From Actinomycetospora lemnae (lineage in GTDB: Bacteria; Actinomycetota; Actinomycetes; Mycobacteriales; Pseudonocardiaceae), in NCBI RefSeq assembly GCF_028737315.1, contig NZ_JAQZAO010000008.1:186001-250000 (forward strand): a DNA stretch of 64,000 nt, in the 5' to 3' direction. A model generated the notes under the pieces. It ran no database searches. It had not been told where the DNA came from and saw nothing but the letters and a program-made list of their open reading frames with translations. The position numbers and the translations under genes were made by a program. Below, piece by piece: positions 59,951 to 64,000 of the stretch. The number at the start of each line of letters is the position of its first letter. The first letter of the stretch is position 1.

Positions 59951-60697
59951 GTGACGGGACGACTGGACGGGACCACCGCGATCGTGACCGGCGCCTCGAG
60001 CGGCATCGGCAACGCCACCGCCCGCGCGCTGGCGGCCGAGGGCGCCGCCGTGGCGCTGTTCGCGCGGCGGCGCGACAAGCTCGAGGACCTCGCCGGCGAG
60101 CTCGACGGCGCGACCGTGCACGAGGTCGACGTCGCCGACGCGGACGCCGTGCGCGCCGCGATCGACGAGGTGGCGTCGCAGCACGGGCGCCTCGACGTGC
60201 TGGTCAACAACGCCGGCTACGGCTCGATGGACCTCGCGCGCGACGCCGACCTCGGCGAGTGGCAGAAGATGGTCGACGTCAACCTGCACGGGGTGCTGTC
60301 GACGACGCACGCCGCGCTCGGTCACCTCGCGCAGGCCGCGCAGGGCCCGCGGGGGATCGCCGACGTGGTCACCGTCAGCTCGGTCGCCGGGCGGACGGTC
60401 TCCGGGCCGGGCAGCAACGTCTACGCGGCCACCAAGCACGCGGTCGGCGCGTTCTCCGAGGCCCTGCGCCAGGAGCTCGCCGGCCAGCACGTGCGTGTCG
60501 GCCTGGTCGAGCCCGGCCTCGTCGACACCGAGCTGACCAACACCGGCGACGCCAACAAGCCCGACGCCGGCCAGGCCTCGGAGCTGGGCGTGCTGCACGC
60601 CGACGACATCGCCGACGCCGTGGTCTACATGGTCACCCGGGCGCCGCGCACCGCGGTCAACGAGGTGCTCGTGCGCCCCACCGAGCAGACCGGCTAG
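59951..60697 (+). CDS. SDR-family oxidoreductase
   Basis: 248 aa from GTG 59951. TAIVTGASSGIGNATARALA is the TGxxxGIG cofactor motif, VNNAGYGS the NNAG motif, and VSSVAGRTVSGPGSNVYAATKH holds Ser and YxxxK. Classical SDR length. EPGLVDTEL and the final VRPTEQTG are also typical. Substrate not inferable. Confidence 0.92.
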   Translation: MTGRLDGTTAIVTGASSGIGNATARALAAEGAAVALFARRRDKLEDLAGELDGATVHEVDVADADAVRAAIDEVASQHGRLDVLVNNAGYGSMDLARDADLGEWQKMVDVNLHGVLSTTHAALGHLAQAAQGPRGIADVVTVSSVAGRTVSGPGSNVYAATKHAVGAFSEALRQELAGQHVRVGLVEPGLVDTELTNTGDANKPDAGQASELGVLHADDIADAVVYMVTRAPRTAVNEVLVRPTEQTG

Positions 60698-60763
60698 GTG
60701 CGCTGCGCGCTCGTGAGCAGAAAGGAGTGCTCCAGCACGTCTTCGTGCTCACCTGGCGGAGCC
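60698..60763. repeat. interspersed repeat element II, copy b (degenerate)
   Basis: GTGCGC...CGTGAGCAGAAAGGAGTGC-TCCA-GCACGTCTTCGTGCTCAC repeats the 42351-42420 hairpin with losses in one arm. It starts right after the SDR stop codon (60695-60697) and lies before the MerR gene (60814). Confidence 0.75.
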
Positions 60764-60813
60764 ACCCGGGTAGGTTCGCGGGCCGGGACCCGCCGCGGCC
60801 GAGGGAGGAGTGC

Positions 60814-61239
60814 GTGGCCCTCGACCGTCTCGACGACCCCGACCACCCCGTCTACTCCATGGGCCAGGCCGCCGAGCTCCTCGGGGTGACGCCGGCCTTC
60901 CTGCGCAACCTCGACGCGGCGGGACTGCTCAGCCCCGGTCGCTCGGACGGCGGGCACCGCCGCTACTCGCGACACCAGCTCGACCGCGTCGTCGAGCTCC
61001 GCCGGCTGGCCGACCAGGGCCACACCCTGGTGAGCGCCGCCGAGATCCTCGACCTGCGCGCCGACCTCGACGGCGAGCGCGCCCGCCACGCGGCCACGAC
61101 GCGCGAGCGCGACGAGGCCGTCCGCGACCGCGACGCCGCGCTCGACGAGCGCGACACCGCTCGTCGCGAACGTGACCGCGCCCGCGACGAGAGGGACAGC
61201 GCGCGCCGCGCGGGACGCGGAGGCGACGTCGGGGGCTGA
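60814..61239 (+). CDS. MerR-family regulator with charged C-terminal helix
   Basis: 141 aa from GTG 60814, with GGGAGGAG just upstream. YSMGQAAELLGVTPAFLRNLDAAGLLSPGRSDGGHRRYSRHQLDRV is the MerR winged HTH in the HspR-like order (RxLE replaced). The last about 50 residues are a charged coiled coil of RER/DER repeats. No metal-binding cysteines, so not a metal sensor. It may regulate the promoter at 61254. Confidence 0.88.
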   Translation: MALDRLDDPDHPVYSMGQAAELLGVTPAFLRNLDAAGLLSPGRSDGGHRRYSRHQLDRVVELRRLADQGHTLVSAAEILDLRADLDGERARHAATTRERDEAVRDRDAALDERDTARRERDRARDERDSARRAGRGGDVGG

Positions 61240-61253
61240 CGAGGACCTGGGTG

Positions 61254-61282
61254 TTGACCCCCAGAAAACCTCCTCCTAGACT
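61254..61282 (+). promoter_or_regulatory. promoter: TTGACC - 17 bp - TAGACT
   Basis: TTGACC at 61254-61259 and TAGACT at 61277-61282 are spaced exactly 17 bp, close to the primary-sigma consensus and rare in such GC-rich DNA. They lie 56 bp before ATG 61339 and 15 bp after the MerR stop. The spacer holds AAAACCTCCTCC. Confidence 0.6.
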
Positions 61283-61338
61283 TGGAGATATCCGAGCCAC
61301 AGTGTCGACGCCCTGGGTGACCGGAGGAGGTGTTCGCC

Positions 61339-61728
61339 ATGACGGTCGAGGTCCTCGATGCGCCCGTGCGCGACATCGCCGTCGACGAGGCGCCCGGCCG
61401 CGGCGGGGAGCCGTCCGCGGAGCCCCTGCGGCTGGACCGCGACCCGGACGTCACCGACCAGGCCGTCGTCGACGCCGAGTTCGTGGCCATCGTCCTGTGC
61501 GAGCGCCCCTGGGGCGAGCACCTGCCGTCGCCCCGCACACCGCCGCCCGCGGCCGTGACCGGCGCTCGCCGTGATCCCCCGCCGCACGGACCGGGTCCGC
61601 GCTCCGGACACCGGGCCGACCCGCTCCCGGCGGTCGGTGCGACCCCGCAGGTCCGGCGACGAACCGGCCCGGGCCCCCGATCACCTCCGCCGCGCCCGAC
61701 CCCGGTCACCGATCCGACGAGGAGGTGA
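61339..61728 (+). CDS. hypothetical protein, polar with Pro/Arg-rich tail
   Basis: 129 aa from ATG 61339, with GGAGGAGG ending 8 nt upstream, a strong ribosome site. The first 60 residues (TVEVLDAPVRDIAVDEAPG; DAEFVAIVLCERPWGEHLP) look structured; the rest is low-complexity Pro/Arg. No family. The MerR and strong promoter upstream suggest regulated expression. Confidence 0.55.
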   Translation: MTVEVLDAPVRDIAVDEAPGRGGEPSAEPLRLDRDPDVTDQAVVDAEFVAIVLCERPWGEHLPSPRTPPPAAVTGARRDPPPHGPGPRSGHRADPLPAVGATPQVRRRTGPGPRSPPPRPTPVTDPTRR

Positions 61729-61927
61729 GCGTCGAGCGCGGAACCCACCCGGGAGGCCGGCGAGCCTCCCGCTCATCCATCTCACCGACCCGGCCCGGGG
61801 CCGAGCGGGACGACCGACGAGCGGCCGAACGCCGCGACGAACGAGGACAGGGATCGTCCCCGCTGGGCCCCGGGCCCTCGTACGCCCGGTGCGTCATCCC
61901 AGGACGAGGCAGAGGAGAGGAACGGTC

Positions 61928-62308
61928 ATGGGCCTGCAGCGGGTGTGGATCGAGACCCTCGACGGCGGGCTGGTCCGCGCCGACCAGGTCGTCGAGGTCC
62001 TCGCCCACCGCACGGCGGCGTTCTCGGGCAAGCCGGCGCGCTGGTTGCTCGACGTCGTGCTGCCCGTCGGGCAGGGCGCCGGCACGGCGGCGCAGTGGAA
62101 CCTCGGGGCGTCGCACCGCACGCTCACCCAGACCGCCGACGAGCCCGCGGGCGCCGCGGCCAGGCTCGCCCGCCTGCTCTGGGAGCTCGACGAGCGCGAC
62201 GCCGCCGGCATCGTCACCGTCCGCCGGTCACCCGACGGCCTCGAGCTCGACCTCCAGCCGTTCGCGCCGTCGACGGCTCCCCGGTCACCGGCTCCTGCTC
62301 ACACCTGA
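61928..62308 (+). CDS. conserved hypothetical protein
   Basis: 126 aa from ATG 61928 with AGAGGAGAGGA upstream. LQRVWIETLDGGLVRADQVVEVLAHRT, then ARWLLDVVLPVGQG and WELDERDAAGIVTVRRS give an alpha/beta pattern. No recognised motif or membrane segment. The preceding 199 bp (61729-61927) contain nothing I can assign. The 3' end overlaps the convergent CPBP gene by 10 bp. Confidence 0.6.
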   Translation: MGLQRVWIETLDGGLVRADQVVEVLAHRTAAFSGKPARWLLDVVLPVGQGAGTAAQWNLGASHRTLTQTADEPAGAAARLARLLWELDERDAAGIVTVRRSPDGLELDLQPFAPSTAPRSPAPAHT

Positions 62309-62994
62309 GTGCCGAGGGCGAGCACGAGCGCGAACGAGATGAGGTTGAACGTCGCGTGGGCCGCCACCGGCGGCCAGATCGATCCGGTGCGCTCGTAGAG
62401 CAGGGCGTTGACGACGCCCAGCAGGAACGCCGCCGCGAACACCACGTTGAGACCGTGGGCGATCGCGAAGATCCCCGCCGAGAGCACCACCGCGAGCACG
62501 CGCCCGAGCCGGCGCAGCACGCCGTAGGCGAGGCCGCGGAACAGCAGCTCCTCGCCGAGCGGCACCACCAGCCCGCCGATGAGCACGACGAGCGTCGCCG
62601 CGACCGGACCGCTGAACAGCGTCAGCGCGGCCTGCGGGTCCGAGGTGTCCCCGGTCAGCGCGACGTAGACGACGATGAGGACGCGCGAGACGAGCCAGAC
62701 GAGGACGCCGATCCCCGCGCCGAGCGCGACGGCGCGGGCAGCGGGGCGGACGAGCCCCACCGCGGCGGGCGAGCGCACCCGCAACGCCAGCGCGATCGCC
62801 ACCGCGAGCAGGGCCGACGCCCCGGACACGGCGACCAGCGCGGGCGCGGGCGGGCTGCCCTCGCTCAGCAGCCCGAGCGCGACGAACAGCAGCAACTGCA
62901 GCGCGACGTAGGCGACCGCCCCGACGACCAGCTCGAGCCAGCCCAGCGACGGCCGGGCGACGGGAGCCGCGTGCTCGACCGGCTGCTCAGTCAC
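62299..62994 (-). CDS. CPBP-family intramembrane metalloprotease
   Basis: 231 aa from GTG 62994. Six to seven hydrophobic helices. VPLGEELLFRGLAYGVLRRL has the EExxxR motif, AIAHGLNVVFAAAFLLG the FxxxH-like His and VAAHATFNL the last His/Asn, so the metal site is complete. This family includes Rce1/Abi proteases and bacteriocin-immunity proteins. Start overlaps the stop of the ChaB-like gene by 8 bp. Confidence 0.88.
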   Translation of the reverse strand: MTEQPVEHAAPVARPSLGWLELVVGAVAYVALQLLLFVALGLLSEGSPPAPALVAVSGASALLAVAIALALRVRSPAAVGLVRPAARAVALGAGIGVLVWLVSRVLIVVYVALTGDTSDPQAALTLFSGPVAATLVVLIGGLVVPLGEELLFRGLAYGVLRRLGRVLAVVLSAGIFAIAHGLNVVFAAAFLLGVVNALLYERTGSIWPPVAAHATFNLISFALVLALGTQV

Positions 62995-63391
62995 CCCGGG
63001 CCTTGCGGGTCTCGCGGTCGTTGGCCTTCTGCACGGCCTTCGCGAGCTCGTCCTTGTCCATCTTGGAGCGCCCCGAGACGTCGAGCTGCTGCGCCCGCTC
63101 GTAGAGGTGCTCCTTGCTGGCGTTGGCGTCGACCCCGCCGCCGGTCTCACCGCTGGGGTTCGCGCCGCCGCTCTCGGCGCGCGAGTCGGAGGGGCCGTAC
63201 TCCTCCTTCTGCTCCCAGTGGTCGCCGACCTTCTCGTGCGTGTGCTTCAGCGCCGCGTAGGCCGTCCGGCTCGCGCGCTCGCCCTTGCCGTACGTCTCCT
63301 CCGCGGACTCCTTGGCCTTCGCGTAGGTCTCGCGGGCACTCTCCGGCGAGCGCTGCAGCGTCGACGGCAGGTCCTCGTACTTCTCTGGCAT
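62987..63391 (-). CDS. ChaB-like protein with C-terminal Rho-N-like segment
   Basis: 134 aa from ATG 63391. PEKYEDLPSTLQRSPESARETYAKAKESAEETYGKGERASRTAYAALKHTHEKVGDHW is the ChaB fold. The C-terminal SKEHLYERAQQLDVSGRSKMDKDELAKAVQ resembles the Rho N-terminal helix motif. Such small charged proteins are frequent in actinobacteria; function unclear. Confidence 0.8.
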   Translation of the reverse strand: MPEKYEDLPSTLQRSPESARETYAKAKESAEETYGKGERASRTAYAALKHTHEKVGDHWEQKEEYGPSDSRAESGGANPSGETGGGVDANASKEHLYERAQQLDVSGRSKMDKDELAKAVQKANDRETRKARGD

Positions 63392-63420
63392 GGTCGAGAA
63401 GTACCCCGTGGGCGGGGAAA

Positions 63421-64000
63421 TCAGCCCCGGACCCCCACCTCGAGGTCCGCCACGCTCGCCACGACCTGCTGCGGCCGGTACGGGTAGCGGTCCATCTCGG
63501 CGGGGTCGGTGACGCCCGAGAGCACGAGGATCGTGTGCAACCCGGCCTCCATGCCGGCGACCATGTCGGTGTCCATCCGGTCGCCGATCATCGCGGTGGT
63601 CTCGGAGTGCGCGCCGATGGTGTTGAGCCCGGCCCGGATCATCAGCGGATTCGGCTTGCCGACGAAGTACGGGTTCCTGCGCGTCGCGTGCGTGATGAGC
63701 GCGGCCACCGAACCGGCGGCGGGCAGCGTCCCCTCGGGCGACGGCCCGGTCGCGTCCGGGTTGGTGACGATGTAGCGCGCGCCGCCCTCGATCAGCCGGA
63801 TCGCGCGCGTGATCGCCTCGAACGAGTAGGTGCGCGTCTCGCCGATGACGACGTAGTCGGGGTCGCGGTCGGTGAGGATGTAGCCGACGTCGTGCAGGGC
63901 GGTGGTCAGTCCCGCCTCGCCGACGACGAACGCGCTGCCGCCGGGGCGCTGGTCGTCGAGGAACTGCGCGGTGGCCAGCGCCGAGGTCCACAGGTGCCCG
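63421..64000 (-). CDS. HAD-IIA family hydrolase (NagD-like), 5' end outside window
   Basis: Open from 64000 to the stop at 63421; the start lies beyond the window. FVVGEAGLTTALHDVGYILT and VVIGETRTYSFEAITRA belong to the C2 cap, ARYIVTNPD the usual substrate-loop motif and VGKPNPLMIR the Lys motif. TAMIGDRMDTDMVAGMEAGLHTILVLSG gives the GDRxxTD Mg site. Sugar-phosphate or nucleotide phosphatase. The catalytic DxDG of motif I is outside this fragment. Confidence 0.88.
   Translation of the reverse strand, partial: GHLWTSALATAQFLDDQRPGGSAFVVGEAGLTTALHDVGYILTDRDPDYVVIGETRTYSFEAITRAIRLIEGGARYIVTNPDATGPSPEGTLPAAGSVAALITHATRRNPYFVGKPNPLMIRAGLNTIGAHSETTAMIGDRMDTDMVAGMEAGLHTILVLSGVTDPAEMDRYPYRPQQVVASVADLEVGVRG

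Overview
The window is very GC-rich chromosomal DNA with dense genes on both strands. Short 4-bp ATGA/GTGA overlaps, frequent GTG starts and G/C-ending codons are typical of a high-GC actinobacterium. The gene set fits the Pseudonocardiales (my inference): a MarP-type protease, a SigB/F-type sigma factor, paired acyl-CoA dehydrogenases, methylmalonyl-CoA mutase with MeaB, and a stand-alone B12-dependent diol dehydratase. I saw no rRNA, tRNA, CRISPR array, integrase or complete IS element. It reads as ordinary chromosome with several small interspersed repeats.

Layout. 1-2.9 kb: the end of one acyl-CoA dehydrogenase, a second one, an enoyl-CoA hydratase and a small Rossmann protein. 2.9-12.5 kb: small proteins, meaB, marP, a carotenoid oxygenase with a probable CTG start, and mutAB. 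12.6-16.7 kb: an XRE-cupin regulator divergent from a thioredoxin-reductase-like flavoprotein and a methyltransferase, a MatB-like ligase, and remnants of a TetR gene and an NmrA-type gene. 16.7-21.6 kb: an ABC exporter with a LolA-like lipoprotein, divergent from a two-component system. 21.8-25 kb: an EamA exporter with an Lrp regulator, and a glycosyltransferase. 25-28.5 kb: pobA-pcaGH divergent from an IclR regulator (4-hydroxybenzoate to protocatechuate to ring cleavage). 28.5-39.3 kb: envelope, redox and stress genes, including two Rieske fusions, a desaturase, DUF1206, two FUSC proteins and a SigB/F-type sigma factor. 39.4-43.4 kb: hydrolases and a patatin.

43.4-51.4 kb is the most distinctive locus. 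A minus-strand operon runs HbpS/GlcG-like protein, diol dehydratase small, large and medium subunits, a hairpin, then the reactivase DdrA and DdrB. It is followed by a GntR regulator and a divergent one-piece GAF-HATPase-receiver-LuxR protein. That protein lacks the phospho-acceptor histidine region and every canonical receiver residue. No microcompartment shell genes are present.

51.5-57.1 kb: an aldo/keto reductase, three glycosyltransferases and a metallo-beta-lactamase-fold enzyme. 57.2-64 kb: a DUF2267 protein, a glycine-rich protein, an aldehyde dehydrogenase, an SDR, a MerR regulator, small unknown proteins, a CPBP protease, a ChaB-like protein and a partial HAD-IIA phosphatase.

Three short repeat families are scattered through the window. 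One family has a copy inserted in frame within a glycosyltransferase gene. There is also a 42-bp perfect palindrome and several operator-like palindromes beside regulator genes.
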